NCBI GenBank assembly: GCA_001630475.1
Contig: KV419402.1
Span: forward strand, 427,910 to 491,909
Direction of reading: 5' to 3'
Source: Sistotremastrum niveocremeum HHB9708
Lineage: Eukaryota > Basidiomycota > Agaricomycetes > Sistotremastrales > Sistotremastraceae
Length of the DNA: 64,000 nucleotides
The position numbers and the translations under genes are program-made. Position 1 is the stretch's first letter. Every line of letters begins with the position of its first letter. The notes below the pieces were generated by a model. It searched no databases. It was given only the letters and a program-made list of their open reading frames with translations, and was not told the origin of the DNA. Below are positions 22,903 to 38,254 of the stretch, piece by piece.

Positions 22903-22935
22903 AATAGTAATAGTAATAGTAATAGTAATAGTAAT
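22903..22935 (+). repeat. (AATAGT)n microsatellite
   Basis: More than five near-perfect AATAGT units lie between the BRF1 stop and the phospholipase D start. Confidence 0.85.
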
Positions 22936-22963
22936 AAGAAGCGACTGTGCATATGAATGCATG

Positions 22964-25326
22964 CTAATCCACCTCCTGCTCATAAACATCAACATCATAA
23001 GTGTCATCTCCTCCGCCTCCCTCGCTGTTCCAATAATCTTCAATGATCTCCTCACCATCACTCCGAGCACTCTCAGCTGCAGTTGGTGTTTTTCTTTGCA
23101 TCCCAACTCCTCCGTCGGGCTCAGCTTCTTCGACGACAACCTCCCCTTCGTCGAACGTCCGGTCTGCGTCTTGTTCCATGGGAACAAGATCTCCATACTC
23201 GTCGTCTTGCGATAACGGAAGGGGTACGCTCCCTTCCTTGACAGGCCCAGCCCCGGGTCCAAGAATAGACTCGATGGCATCGTAGTTAATCCGCTTGCTA
23301 AATTTCTTCGGGGCCTTCTTTACAAGATTGCGAACAGATTCAGATGGCGTCGATCCCTTCAATGATGAGTCCTTGTTCTTATTCGTCTTGCGGCGCTATA
23401 CGTATGTCAGCTTCTGTTATGGACCCCGAGCGTAGTGCATACCTTTCGACTCTTCTCAGTGCTCGTACTCTCGCCTCGCTCTGCACAAGAATCAGGGACA
23501 GAGCTCGTCGAGGAGCAGGACGAACTTACTTGCGATATTGACCAGATAATCGTAGTTGATCTCCACCCATACTCTCTCTTTGATCTTCACTTCTTCCTCA
23601 GTCAGAAGCATCCTATCCAGCTCCTCCTCATCCAGCCCCTGTAATTCGTCGACGACATTCTCGGCAACTTTCGCCAGTCGTGCAGTCTCGGCTTGGTCCA
23701 AAGCTGATGTCAGATCGGTCCCCTTGTCATTCGTCAAGAAGTGTGTCACTTCGCTAGACAGAACGTTGTCAATCGGATCGTCCACCAGTGTTGCATCTGG
23801 GGTGGGTGCGATGACCGTGGCTGACGAATCGGGAGGCACAGAATCAGATTCCCCGAGCAGTGCGGGATCGATTTCGGGTGGAGGAAGATCTGATGTGGCG
23901 GTAGAATCGTCGGGCAAGAACAAAGGATCGCCATTAAGATTCGAAGGTCCCAGGGTATCACTGACGACGCCCGCCAAAATGCCTTCGTTCAACAGGTGCG
24001 GGTCCACAGGGACGGGGGAGGGTGTCACGGTGGCAGCAGCAGCGGGTAAGTCCTCTTCTGCATCCGGAGCCTCGTCGACACGTTCATCATCTGCATCAGC
24101 CTCTGCTTCGGCCTCTTCGCTTTCACCCCGTTTTCGCTTCCTCTTCTTTCCTTTCTTCTTCTTCTTGTTATTCTCCTTTTCTTCCCTCTCAGCCTTCTTT
24201 CGCTGCCTCTCTTCTTCCTTTCCAAAAGCGGGTGGATCATTCTCCTCCTCAAGCCAGACACTTCGAAAGTCTTGAACAGTTAGACTCCCACTTCCAGTCT
24301 TTCCGAACTCCTCCAACCTCCTCACGAGAGTCGAATCCGCAATCTTGACAACTTGCACAATCTCCTGCACACTCCTCCGGAAATTGTTCATCCGTGCTGC
24401 GATAAGCAAACAAGCTCCGCAGATGCCAGACGGTCGACGACCCTGCTGAATCCAGTCTCGCGAGAAGCGGGATACAAGGCGGGTTGCATCGAGGGCAACG
24501 CGAGGTGTTTCATCGCCAAATTCGAGAAGAGCCGCGAAGCGGGCGATGTAATGTGATGGGTCGACAAGTGGAAGATGGAGAGACAGTGTTTGAACGAGTT
24601 GCAAATATGTATGGCCCAGCTCGAAGACGTTTACCTGTTGAAATAGAATGAATAAATCGAGAAAATTTGAGTGCATATAAGGAGTGTCTACCTGGAGTAG
24701 GTCCGAGAAATCGATCAGCATCTGGCTGCCCTTCTTCTCTCGACAAACGCAATAGAGACAACATGCAACGACGTATATTGATTTGCGGCCCTTGGTGAAT
24801 TTGACTTCGACGGCGAGTTCGTAGTATCGTGATGCTTTCTGGGCTGTTATCTCGGACAGGTGCAAAGCTGCAGCTATTTGCTTTATCTTCTTGTTCGCTG
24901 AGGATCCCTTGATCAGCTAGGGTTTATTTATATGTAAAGAGAGATGGACGGACCGTTCATCATCGTCTGTTCTCTGCTTTCCATATTCCCCCTATTGCCA
25001 AAAGGACCATTCATCCTCGCCCTCGCTGGCCAGTCATTTAGAATAGGCATCGCAGTAGAAATGTAAGACACGTACTTGCGCCTTGTCCAACATAACTGCC
25101 CTGGACCATAGCAGCACCCCCGCTAGTCTCCCCAAACGTAATCTCCGAAACGATAGTGTTCTCCTCCACGACGGTGCCACACGAAACACAGAATCCATTT
25201 CCGGCTGTTGCACTGTACTCAATCACGGTCCCCGCACACGAAGGACATGTCACTGAAGGCTACGAGCATCCGAACCCAAGATTAGATTGCGGTCGGCTTA
25301 TGAGGCATTACGAGGATAGCTACCAT
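22964..25326 (-). CDS. BRF1: RNA polymerase III initiation factor BRF1 (TFIIIB subunit)
   Basis: BRF1 bridges TBP, TFIIIC and RNA polymerase III at tRNA and 5S genes. A zinc ribbon (TCPSCAGTVIEY, then NGFCVSCGTVVEE) is followed by two TFIIB-like cyclin folds. These include YELAVEVKFTKGRKSIYVVA with CCLYCVCREK, and RPSGICGACLLIAARMNNF. A Lys-rich acidic middle (KKKKKGKKRKRKR) comes next, then the C-terminal TBP-binding homology block around KKFSKRINYDAIESIL and an acidic tail to the stop at 22964. The zinc-ribbon exon has no in-frame ATG. The best fit is a 5' exon ending in ATG (25326-25324), a GTAGCT...CGTAG intron, and continuation as PSVTCPSC. That start is the least certain part. Single-copy housekeeping gene. 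Confidence 0.93.
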
Positions 25327-25702
25327 CGTTTCCTCGTTATTAACGTAATTATAAGGTGTGAGCGAGAGAACTTATGGTCAAACTCTCTCCGTATGATTGT
25401 CTAGTGTTGGTGTAAGGCCCACGAATCGACTCGAATTGACAGCGAGTAGAGACCGAAGATGACGAGAACAAGTCATAAGAAAAAGAGACGGCGATAAACC
25501 GATATCTCCGGCTGCTATTTCATAGACCGGAATTCGCATTCGCTCTCAAATCCAGGTCCCGAACCACGACCGCTCGAAACGACCAAACGACAAGAGCAAA
25601 TTGTATACAGTTCATGCTGGACGATGTATCGACTACATACATCTTTATACTAAGTGATGTTGAATTCAATGCATCGAATATTTCCGCTCAGCTACATATT
25701 CT
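25327..25702. other. Spacer between BRF1 and GMC 2
   Basis: BRF1 promoter and the 3' end of the next minus-strand gene; no gene seen. Confidence 0.55.
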
Positions 25703-28085
<2,383 letters not shown>

Positions 28086-28125
28086 TCAGCTGTCAATAGT
28101 ACCGAGGGAGAGATGTGGCCGTCAC

Positions 28126-28134
28126 CTTATAGAA
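28126..28134 (-). promoter_or_regulatory. TATA-like box of GMC 2
   Basis: On the minus strand this reads TTCTATAAG, 68 bases upstream of the GMC 2 ATG. Confidence 0.45.
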
Positions 28135-29719
28135 ACAATACACGTGTATTGCTGTAGTTGTTGCACTCGGAATTTTCCCGCAGCCGCTGATGGCTGGACG
28201 ATTTCCATCGGCATCAGAAAAAGACAGGGAAGAATTCGCCGAGGTGAGGTGTCAACAAGCGCTGTTTTCATTAATAAACGCGGAGTTGCTCTGGGTTTGA
28301 CTGGTGTTATCCATGTGTTGACTATTGTACCTGATCAGGGGACCCTTCACCACTGCCGAGAGATACTATTCCGGGGACTAAATAAAACACCGATGTGAAT
28401 TTCTCGCTAGTGCGAGACGGAAATGCCATGTTCCCGTTTCCCCTGCGCCCAAACACGTTGTTAGGCTGTATGAACAGTTCGTGCATTTTTCATCGGTTGA
28501 ACTTTGACGATTCTCCGGATCCAGGGGATAGATTTTGTGTGAGAGACGCAATGCATGTGTGAGTGAGTTTAATGCACCGTTCAGGAGATTCTTCGAGGGC
28601 TATCGGGCTCAGTTGAAATTTGAGGTGAGACGCAGATTGTTCGGTCCGTTCCTGAGCGCGAGAAGCGGACCTAGAACATGTTTCTATTTTCGCCCGGTTG
28701 CTGTTATGGTCTCCATGGGCAAGATGAATAGCAGAGCGCTAGTTTAACGAGCGGAAGTCAACGACTGATTCGGACTGAAGTTACTGAAACTTGATCATAT
28801 ATCACTAACCATACCCAGTGTATCCATATACACTCTGTTAGCGGTTTCTAGTTGTTGGGACAGGCTGGGGATAATCTTTGTTATCATGCATCCTGCACCA
28901 AGTACTGTGCAACGCAATGGTACATACAGCGATGGTAGTGCTTAGCTCGACATCCGGACACCGACATCGGAACCTATTTCGTTGTACTCGGTTACGTAAT
29001 ACGAGTGCTCGTCCGAGGGTGTCCTTGAGGGTGTCACCTTTTCTTGTTGGTCTTGCAGTCCACAATTCTCTTGACAATTCTACAAGCTCTGCAAATTCTC
29101 TATTGTCTACCCTATCTTGCTGCTCTATTCAGAGGCGCGGACCGAGCCTAAGGCCTACGAATGGAGTGTACAGGCCAAGTACAGGCCAAGTACAGGCTGG
29201 CATGCGTTTACAATAGCGTAGTCCGAGTCGTCAAGACCAGACGGCCAAGACTTCGGACGCCTTTCCAACGAAACGGGCTTTCTCAGTCATCCTGCATGGT
29301 CAGAGAAAGCCGTCGGACAAAAGGCCTACAAAACGGTGCTGGCATTCCCTCCTTAGTTGGAAGAAGAATAGTCAACTGAAGCTGTCAGCCTCGGTGCGCT
29401 CCGCCTCAATAACTGGACGACCCTAGTAAAACTCGGACTCGGAATGGGACATCGGGCTCGGGGAAGAGAGAACAACGGTGAAAGGGACGCATGATCTGAC
29501 TAAACTGCTCGACCCTGCAGAGAGGTGTGGTATTATCCTTTCCACCAGGTTGCGTATAATAGGTGAGTTCGAAGCCCCATCATGTGTGCGGCATTTATTC
29601 AGTGAATTAACCGTATCTCGCTCAGACGATTCAGCCTCGAGTTCGCTTTACTTGGCTGCCTACCCGCTCGTGATTCGAAGAGACTCTTGCTTCTATGCCA
29701 CGCTCTGGCCCAGGTTGTC
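28135..29719. other. Intergenic region with a short tandem repeat
   Basis: About 1.6 kb between two divergent genes. It contains an 11-base tandem repeat (AAGTACAGGCC units at 29.17-29.21 kb) and no supported gene. I looked for a further six-cysteine peptide near GMC 2 and found none. Confidence 0.45.
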
Positions 29720-31127
29720 ATGTCCAATCGTGCTATAATCTCGAACAATTCAGTCGATGGCTTTGATGCTCATGAGACCCTGAGCGGCTACAGAATCAGT
29801 ACGAAATATGCCACTCTCTCAGATGGCTTACCCCCTGATATATTGTCCCCAGACAGCTCTTCTTTCCGATCAAAGGATGGCTCTAGTGACAAGAAGACTT
29901 CTGCACCTCCGCGCGGCAGATTAGAAGATACTGGATCTGGCTTGGCACGGGAAGAGATACCTCACGATGACCCTCCACCGTACAACGCGCATGGTGAGTT
30001 TCATTGAGCACTTCATCTGAACAGATAAAGTGTCTATAACTATTTCCTCCTACTTGCTTCAGTGCTTAAACCAAGTGACGAACTCCCGCTTCGTCTGAGA
30101 GTCACCAAGCCGAACAACAAAGAGCTATGCTGTGCAATCATTGGCGGCCGTAAACGCTGTTCACATGGGGCTATAGATGGGATATTATGTGGGAAGCATA
30201 TCAGGGCGAAGAAAGGTAAGCCTTCTCATGTTATCCTCTTCGTATGCCTCTGATATATCTTGGCCGAAAGTTACTCTGATTACCGATGATCCTAAATATG
30301 AACATATACTGCCGCGCCCTCTGTGTTCTGCAATGACAAAGCAGAATGCTCGGTGCTCAAATACGATTCCTGAGGGAAGCCAGAAGGCCTACTGTCGAGT
30401 CCATGCACCCCCTGACGAGCTTCAAGCCAGTCGCGCCCCGGTGCAGGAGCATTCTGTGCTATCGCTTCCCGTCCCACCATCCCCGCCAGTAGCGAGAATC
30501 CCCACGACCCATTCATCCGTGAGCGTCGCCGCCGAGCATGCTGACAGTCAGCCGGAGGCGCTTTCCGAGCCCTTGACGACGCCGAGTCCCACACTAGCCT
30601 TCAAACATCCCCGAACATCGGAAGAGGATATAGGGGAGGAAGAGCAAACGGAACGGGACGACTTGACTAGTGATGTCGAACTCTCGACTACGCTGGACTC
30701 AGACTCGTCCAGCGATGGTTTGTCGATCACAGAGACTTGCTCCTTCGAAGTCGAAGATGTTGCCGACGTTGATGACAATACTGGATCCGACTCAATGACC
30801 GAGGTAGAGGCTTTAGCGCCTCAGCCATTGGATGCAGGGGTGTCCTCGTCACTTGGTTATACCCTGGAAGAAGCTAAGCCAGTGAATAATTTCCCCGGCG
30901 CTTATGGTGGTGATATCATCACTGAAGGACCTGCAAAATTTGGTCGGGGCGAAGATATTTCACAACTGTACCGGGTGCTACTCTCATTCCTCATGATTGT
31001 CGCTGCAATGCTCTTTGTTGCTTTACATGATGGATCGGCGATTCATTATATCGACGATGGGGATCACCTATTCTGGAGTTTGATCCGCAAAGGAGTTCAG
31101 TTTATATGCAAGTCTCCTGAAGAATGA
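29720..31127 (+). CDS. Hypothetical membrane protein with PPxY motif and two Cys/His finger-like units
   Basis: Three exons in phase. The first (from MSNRAIISNN) is polar and ends DDPPPYNAH, which contains a PPxY motif of the kind bound by WW domains of Nedd4/Rsp5 ligases. The second gives LCCAIIGGRKRCSHGAIDG with ILCGKHIRAKK. The third opens with a similar unit, LCSAMTKQNARCSNTIPEG with AYCRVHA. So there are two C-x(8,9)-C...C-x2-H units resembling small zinc-binding fingers. A long acidic Ser-rich region follows. A hydrophobic helix near the C-terminus (VLLSFLMIVAAMLFVALHDG) suggests a tail-anchored or single-pass protein. Exons join with clean GT-AG borders near 30.0 and 30.2 kb. I do not recognise a named family. 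A membrane adaptor for ubiquitin ligase is a possibility. Confidence 0.7.
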
Positions 31128-31406
31128 TGAGAATAATAAGGGCTTGAAGTCGAAGAACAATCTATATTGCACTTCTCCAATCATTAGTTCCTACAGGGAC
31201 TTTGAAAGATGATGGCTCTATCATCACCGGTGTATGTGCAAATTGTTTTTTAAATTTGACTAGATAAATCAATGCTTGTTATCTGCTTTGTTCCTAGTCT
31301 ACCCAAGAATTCATCGGCGGCGGACCTCTCCTCAATGTCCCAACTTGCGCTTCTTCGACGATAAATAGGTTTTTGGCCGGTCAGAGGCTTACGAAAGAAC
31401 ACGTGG

Positions 31407-33654
31407 TCAAAAGTCTTTCCAGGTAAATTTAATCAAATCAGAAGCCCTTTCTGCAAGAGCATAAATTGTTGCCTCGGGATGACCCTCAATGATGAAGGGC
31501 TGGAATGAAATAGCTTAGTTCTCCTATCCACAGCCAGGACGAAGGCGCTTACGAAGACGGAGTTATCCACAACACGAAGCCCAGTCACGCCCTTAACTTG
31601 TAGCGAACTATCAACCACGCCATCTCCTCCAGTTGTGCTTTCCATTCTGACCGTGCTGGTCATATGGTATATGGGTGTCGTGTTCTCGCGGACATATGTA
31701 TCGATCTCGTCATCGGTGACAGCATCCGCTTGATCGGGGGCAAGACCCATATTGAATCCTTTCCAAGGCGGAGTATTCATGAAATCACGCGAAGCTTTGA
31801 CTGCTGCTCGCGACATGAGAACGTCGTATTCGCTGGTTAAGAAGCCTGGATCGATGATTGGCGCCGTGAATGGATCGCTCGATGCGAGCACGAGGGATCC
31901 ACCTGTTTAAGCATTAGTGTATTGTGAAGCCAATGCCACGACGACTCACGTGAAGCTGGCGAGAGTACAACTTGACTGACCGAGGTGTAGGATCCATTCG
32001 GATAGGGAACTGGCAGGAAAGTAGCCCACCCGTCCTAGCAACATTGAGATGAAATCTTGGCGATGCCTCAATAAGCACTCACCCGCCATAGAAACTCAAA
32101 CTGCCCCGCATTTGGCCCGCTGGCGGTCTTCACTTTGGGGAATTCTTTGAAAATTGCCGAATTCGGTGGAAGACGGAAAATGCCGATCAACGGGGAGACG
32201 GTATCGACCATCTCGCCTTCACCAGTAGCTTCATATTGCGCCTCCGCGGCGTTGAAATCGGTAGTGTTTTGCGACAGTAGATCCAGGGTGTTAGTCGAAT
32301 TGGCGATCCAATGATTGACTAGGCACGGGTGGTCGATCATGTTTTGACCCACTTCAGGATTGTTGAAGACTGAGGTGATATTTTGGGCGGCGAGGGCTTC
32401 CTGCTCGCCGATACCAGATAGCAAGAGAAGTTGTGCGCTCCCTATGGATCCCGCCGATAAAATAATCTCTCTGGAAGCCGATACCGTAAAGATTGGCGCT
32501 GCGAAGGGATCAACGTGAAGTCGAATCGAAGGGTCGCTGCGACTTACAGGACGGAGAGGACGACAGCTGGACTGAAGTGGCATGCGGAAGCCCTCGACCA
32601 TTCTTCTGGAATATTACTTTTGTGACTTGCTGTTGAATCAAGACGTGTAAGTTGGGTCTAGCTAGGTATTGCGGAGCAAGATACGCTGCGGCTGCACTGG
32701 CCCTGAGGGTGTCGTTGATAGTTGCTTGGACCCAACCTGTTGTGATGAGACATCAAATACTGAGAGGTTTAAGGAGAGCGAAGACGTACTGATGCCAAGA
32801 GGAAACCCGGTATTTCCATCAACGATGAATGGGAACTCGGACGAATTCGTCCGCGTTGTCTGAACGATCCGCTTGTTGATCTCTGTCGAAGCACCAGGAA
32901 GACTGATTGCAAGAGGTCCGGAAAGACCATGCGCCAAGGGTTGCCATTGACCTTTCGTATCATGGTGATCTGCAGGAGCCGTGACCGACTCCAACTAAGA
33001 GCGCATTCAGCATCATGTAGCTCAGATCTCGTAAAATCCGACCTTGATGAAGTAGGACACGATCGACGCCCATGACCAACCAAGATCGCCCGTGTAGCTC
33101 GCAATGTTGTCCCAGAAGTCGGTCGAACCCCGAGTGTAGATCATAAAATCTGGACATCGAGCGTTGAGCTATTGCTGAGCTTCATAGCGATGTATACTCA
33201 CTGATAGAACTTGTACCGCCCAATATTTTGCCTCTTTGATAAGTCAGCGTTCTGTTCAACAGTCCGGGTTGTGGAACTGTAGTATACTGAGATTTGTCAG
33301 TAAAGATGTACACGGGTCGGACGTGAAGACTAACGTTCCATGTCCATTCCTTATTAGGAGAGTCGGTTGGTGCTAAGAAAGGTGTACTGATTGCTTCCAA
33401 TCCGGCGTTGCTGAAAGATAAGAATGTAAGAAAGGAACAATCAAGTAAAATCGTACATACTCCATCCCAGCCTCAATGAGCAGCACTTTCCAACTTGGAT
33501 TTTCTGACAGTCGATTGGCTACAACACTTCCGCCAATCCCCGCACCAACAACCACAAAATCATAGTCGTCGGCTATCAACGTAGGATCGGTAAACAGTTT
33601 GCTGCATACTGATGAAATCAGCAGCGGGAGAATGATGAAGAGAATTTTGAGCAT
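31407..33654 (-). CDS. Secreted GMC oxidoreductase 3 (aryl-alcohol oxidase-like)
   Basis: Runs from MLKILFIILPLLISSVCS (signal peptide) to a C-terminus ending FTWKDF. It shares with GMC 1 the unusual [20 protein letters not shown] site, [13 protein letters not shown] and the YHMTST catalytic His block, then [18 protein letters not shown] 1 and 3 are thus closer to each other than to GMC 2. Signature 2 reads [17 protein letters not shown]. The exon junction LWR|DGWATFLPVP is a clear GT-AG intron at about 32.08-32.04 kb; the 55-aa peptide at 9.1 kb matches this junction without the intron. Extracellular FAD alcohol oxidase or dehydrogenase by family. It is convergent with the PPxY membrane protein, whose stop is 279 bp away. 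Confidence 0.92.
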
Positions 33655-33718
33655 GAGCGTAAAGGCTGAAGATGAATCCCGGGCCTGTGTTGGATTAACT
33701 TCAAGCTGTGGTTTATGC

Positions 33719-33729
33719 CATATTTATAT
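33719..33729 (-). promoter_or_regulatory. TATA-like box of GMC 3
   Basis: On the minus strand this reads GATATAAATAT, 65 bases upstream of the GMC 3 ATG. Confidence 0.5.
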
Positions 33730-35154
33730 CGATGTTGGATTTCCAGGCAAGGAAGTAAGTCCAGGGCATTATTAAGAAATACATGGACCGAGTGAAGCAA
33801 CCGGTCTCGATCAACGAAACCTGTTAACCCCCACTGACATATTCCCGCTGACGGCGAGCAGAAGCTTAAGACAGATGGGCGCGAGTCAATAACCAGTCAA
33901 CGTCATTTGCGTTCGCAGTTAGCACGGTTGGTTGTTCCATGTGGTTCATCGACAGAAGGACCTGGAAGGCGCAGAAGCGGGGGAGAAGTACCATGGGCTG
34001 GATGAATAGGGAGATAAGAGGCGTGTTCGGTATCAATGGACGGACGACGACCCAAAAAACTGTGTCGTTCGGACGCAATCTCATACGGACATATACGAAA
34101 TTTTGGGCGCAGGAGGTCATGCCACAAGTGAGTAGTAGCGTCGATCCAGGACAACGAAGCGAATGACTCGTAGATAGGCACTGACATCGAACAAGAGCCG
34201 TCCCTTGACTTCGCTCGGAAATGAGTTTCCAAGGAGTAATTGAAGCCATGTGGAACAGGGATGTCCTGACTCAAGGCAAGGTTCCAGATGCGCTTCCAAA
34301 GTCCCAGCGGATCAATGGCGTTGATTCAGGGGCTGGTACGGTATGAGAAAGACGGAAGAAATCTGCTCAGGGACGAAAGATTAAGTCACGCACTGTCGCC
34401 AGTGATTTGACCATGATCAGTCCCGACGGTGTCCGTCAAAACAACAGACAATCGTACGTCGTCTCGATGGATCATACGGCGTGACAAGTGTTGATGAAGG
34501 GACCGATAGCAAGAAAGGTGGTAGCTCTTCTCAGGTCACGGTTACGAGTGAACGGAACCATATAGAAGCTTCGGCGCTGTCGGGCGCAAGGCTGCTTGAA
34601 GGCATTATTTGCGCTCACTGGTACCGGATACCCCGCGTTCGACCAGTCCATGTGACAGAACCTCGAGATTTTAAGGGAGGTTTTGAAACATGGCACCAGA
34701 TTATCAATCCACACTTCTGACGTGCTCGAGATTGACAAGCCTTCCGGCTCAGCGGTGGAGATGTACGACGCTGCAGGAGAGAGATCTCGAGAGGTACCGG
34801 TACCGGTCGTCCAAGCAAGTAAGGAAGGTCGTAACGTGAGATCACTAGTACATCGGTGTCAAGGCGGCTTCTGTCGTGAGAGAAGACCGGTCATGCTTCT
34901 CCTGCGCAGTGAACTCGGTTCGGCGTGTAGCATTGAGTCTGTGAGGACGACCTTCAGCCTAAAGAAGTGCACATAGCGTATATCCCAAGATGAGTCGAGG
35001 AATCGGTTAGTTGTCGTTGTGGAGAAGCTTAAGAGCGGCCATCCAGCGCCGATCCGACCAGCCATCCGACGAGCACGATTTGCCCGCGTATAAGCAGACG
35101 AAACTATGCTATCATAAACAGTATAAAACACTACAAACATCACCCGCTAATATG
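33730..35154. other. Intergenic region between GMC 3 and NUP84
   Basis: About 1.4 kb. Overlapping frames of 60-127 codons exist on both strands at 33.9-34.3 kb and 34.5-35.0 kb, but none has a recognisable motif or convincing splice structure. Confidence 0.4.
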
Positions 35155-38100
35155 TCACTGGTTCACAATTAAGAACGGGTCTGAGCCACCCTTTTCCAAA
35201 CCCGCAACGACAGCCTTCTCGACTTCAGCCAAATAAGCCTTTAATTTATTAGGCTGTCCAGAGCCCGTGCGAGAGAATTCCAATGTGAGGTTATATCGCT
35301 GGTCTGCAACAATGTTGACCAGATCAAACACTCTCTTGTGATTCCTTGACGAACAGAGCAATGAGTTAGAGATTCAAGAAGAGGAGAAGAGTGACATACT
35401 TAGGGATATGCTTCCGGGAGTCGAAGAGAGCCCGATGAAGACGAAGAATAAGCTCGGGAATGTACATCTTCCGTATTCGTCTAAGATCATGATCTCGTGC
35501 AGCGTCTGGAATCCATATATCATCACTATGTCAATTAATTCGGAGCCATGCAATCATACCCTCGTCATAGCTCGGTTGCAACCAATCTTGCTGCAGAAGC
35601 TCCAAAGTTTTATCTTTCAGATCTTCAATCTTGGCCTGAAAAGCAGTCAGTACCGTCAGAAGGACGCGCAGCGGAAGTCGATGGAACTGACCGAGTAGTC
35701 TTTCAAATATCGCTGATCTGGATCTCTGGCTTCTGAGCTGTGCGCGACCTGTTGAACGCTTCGATACGCGACCCAAGCAGCGATGAAATATCGATAAGCG
35801 ATGTGTTCGGCTTTTTGTTCCTCAGTCGACGTTTGCGAGCCTACATCCTGAGGAAGGAAGTTGAGAATGGCTTCAGCAGCTTGAGGCTTGCCCACACCTG
35901 CTCAGACACGTTGAGAGATATAGCCGGTTGATACAGAAGAGACACAGACCGAGGAAGTACCGAATACAGGTATTCGACTGGAGCAAAGCATGCGGATACG
36001 TCACAGTACTGCTGATGGTCCACTCTGTCGAGCGCATCAAGAACCTCTCGACCAAGCTGAGGTCCGCTTCTTCGTCGATTTCTACTACTTCTAATGGATG
36101 TGGTAGTTCCTGGGCAAGTTCATCATCAGCAGAATCTTCTCTCGCTGCAATCCTAACGCACCTTCAAAGCCTCAGTCACAGACAGTTCAGCTGTCCGCTT
36201 CGCAACTAAGTCAACGGGCAAGTCATACCGACCGGCGAGATTGAGCGAATCGAATCGGGCTTCAACAGTAGTGTCCAGAGGTAAACTGGAGAGGAAGAGG
36301 GCGTAACGCTCAATTGAATTGTCGCCAAGGGCGGCAGCGTATTGTGCAATCAAGTCGCGTTCGCCGGTTCTCTGCAGAGAGTTGTCAAACGTGTACCAGT
36401 TGAGCCTCAGACTACATACCTCCAGGAGATCGACGTATTTTTGGAGGATGACTTGAACGGCAAGGGCAGGAGTTGGGAGGTTGAGATGGCGTAAGTAAAG
36501 TGAAAGATGTGAAAAGAAGCGGATATAACGGTCATATCTATCTCATCATTGAAGCAGAGACAGTGCAAAGTGAGCTGCTCGACGTACCCCGGATGCTCGG
36601 GTCCTTGTATTCGATCGAACAACTGGGCCGCTTTCTCCAGAAGCAAGTCGGTCCGGTTGAGGATGATATGAAGTTGTGCAACGTGATAAGGATCGCCAGG
36701 CCCCGGTCTGGAAAGATCAGTCAATAAGATGGAACAATATACCAGATGTATACGACGTACCCGTCTTCAACGGAAACAGTCTCCATGCCTTCCAGAGTAC
36801 GAATGAACTCATCTTCCATATCGGACTCCATCTCCACCGGAGGGTCCTGGATTGCTTGTCGCGTTCGCTCGTAACCTCCCTCAAAATACCCACCGCCAAT
36901 CTTTTTCAGTTCGGCGCTTAACTTCTCTTCATAGAGCACACAGACACGCGCCCATAAATGGTCTGACCATGTCCGACACACGGACAGTATGAATGGGAGT
37001 GTAGAGGATGAAGGAGCCAGGGATGCATAGAAAGCACGTTCGTATTCGGATAACTGAGGCTGTAAGAGGGGAGTCAGAGATGTAAAGTATGGCTGATGAA
37101 TGACATACATTCAGGGCGGCATGTGTACAACTGGACTTCCAAAGCTTCCGGCGTTTATTTCCCGAAGAAATGTAGCTGTCAGTGTCCATGACATCTTCGT
37201 CGTGTTTGGACGAAACTAGTAAAGTGGAACTCAGGAAGGTTTCACTGATAGAAAGGAAAGAAATACCGGTGGCAGACGCAGAATAGAGAATCGAGCCTCG
37301 AATACTGGCAGCTCTCCACGGTCTCTGGGCTTGTTTGCAAGCGTCCATTGCTTCAAATACTCTCCCCGCCCGTATGTGTAAATACAACGTCTCCAACAGA
37401 GCAGTCTCGAATGCATCATCTTCAGGTGCTAATCCATGTCCCGGTTCCGCACGTGCCAACGCGTCCGGATCCAGCTCTGAGATCAGAGATTCTGCAAATT
37501 TTGGGTTTCCTGTTCGTTTGGCATGCAAGACGCGTTGCTTCGTGAAACTCCAGTAGCCATTTGCAGATTCGGGTTGAGGAGGTGGAGGAGCGGATGAGTG
37601 AAGCCATTCACGAACGATTAGGAGCTCTTCTGTAGTTCGTGATTGTTTGTTAATGAAATGAACCAGCCGTGAAGCGGGGGTGTAAGGATTGTCGCGAAGT
37701 ACTTCTCGAGGGCTTGGAGTCGGGGTGGGCTGGGTCCGTCGAAACCTGTATTCGGAAGTTTTGAACGAGGACGAGCGATGCCACAATCATATGACATGCC
37801 CGTAAAGATCCTGCAACAAAGCCCATGTATCCCTCTCCAACTTCAACGCGTCCAGTTCCTCCGGTGTTAGGTCAAAATCACGCCGGGCATCCTCTGCATC
37901 AGCTATCCTATCAGCAAAGATTTGTAAGTATCAGAATCTCGTGACAGCCAAAATAATAAGAAATTTACTGGTCATCGCAAAGTTGCCGCATCCGAGGCGC
38001 GAAGCCATTTTGTGCGTCAAGTAGCTCCTCTTCCCTGGACTCGTTCAGTTTGAACATTGATAGCACCGATGAGTATTCGGCATTGACTGTTTGCGCCATT
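35155..38100 (-). CDS. NUP84: Nuclear pore Y-complex component NUP84/NUP107
   Basis: A many-exon gene from MAQTVNAEYSSVLSMFKLNE (38100) to DPFLIVNQ and stop (35155). Nup84/Nup107 is an alpha-solenoid scaffold of the Y-shaped outer-ring complex. Diagnostic segments are TRLVHFINKQSR-like helices with the spliced VREWLHS region, the YLHIRAGRVFEAMDACKQAQ helix pair and RPWRAASIRGSILYS. The last matches the family's 'PWRAAS' helix. The C-terminal helices (RVFDLVNIVADQRYNLTLEF and following) are also typical. Some internal exon borders between 35.4 and 36.4 kb are uncertain. It is divergent from MTAP, only 154 bp away. Confidence 0.88.
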
Positions 38101-38254
38101 ATGAGAACAGCTCAACCTCCAGATTTTCCTTTTTCAGGCAGAAAGTGTCGTGAGCCGTGGCTTTCCTGCCCTGTAATCGGAGTTTGAACCTTCGAACAAG
38201 GCTCAAGCTGATCCGATTCCGACGTTTCCTCTGCCGTTGCCGAATTTTACGACC
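38101..38254. promoter_or_regulatory. Short shared promoter between NUP84 and MTAP
   Basis: The two start codons, on opposite strands, are only 154 bp apart, so both core promoters must share or overlap this DNA. No TATA box is evident, in contrast to the secreted-protein genes in this window. Confidence 0.6.
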
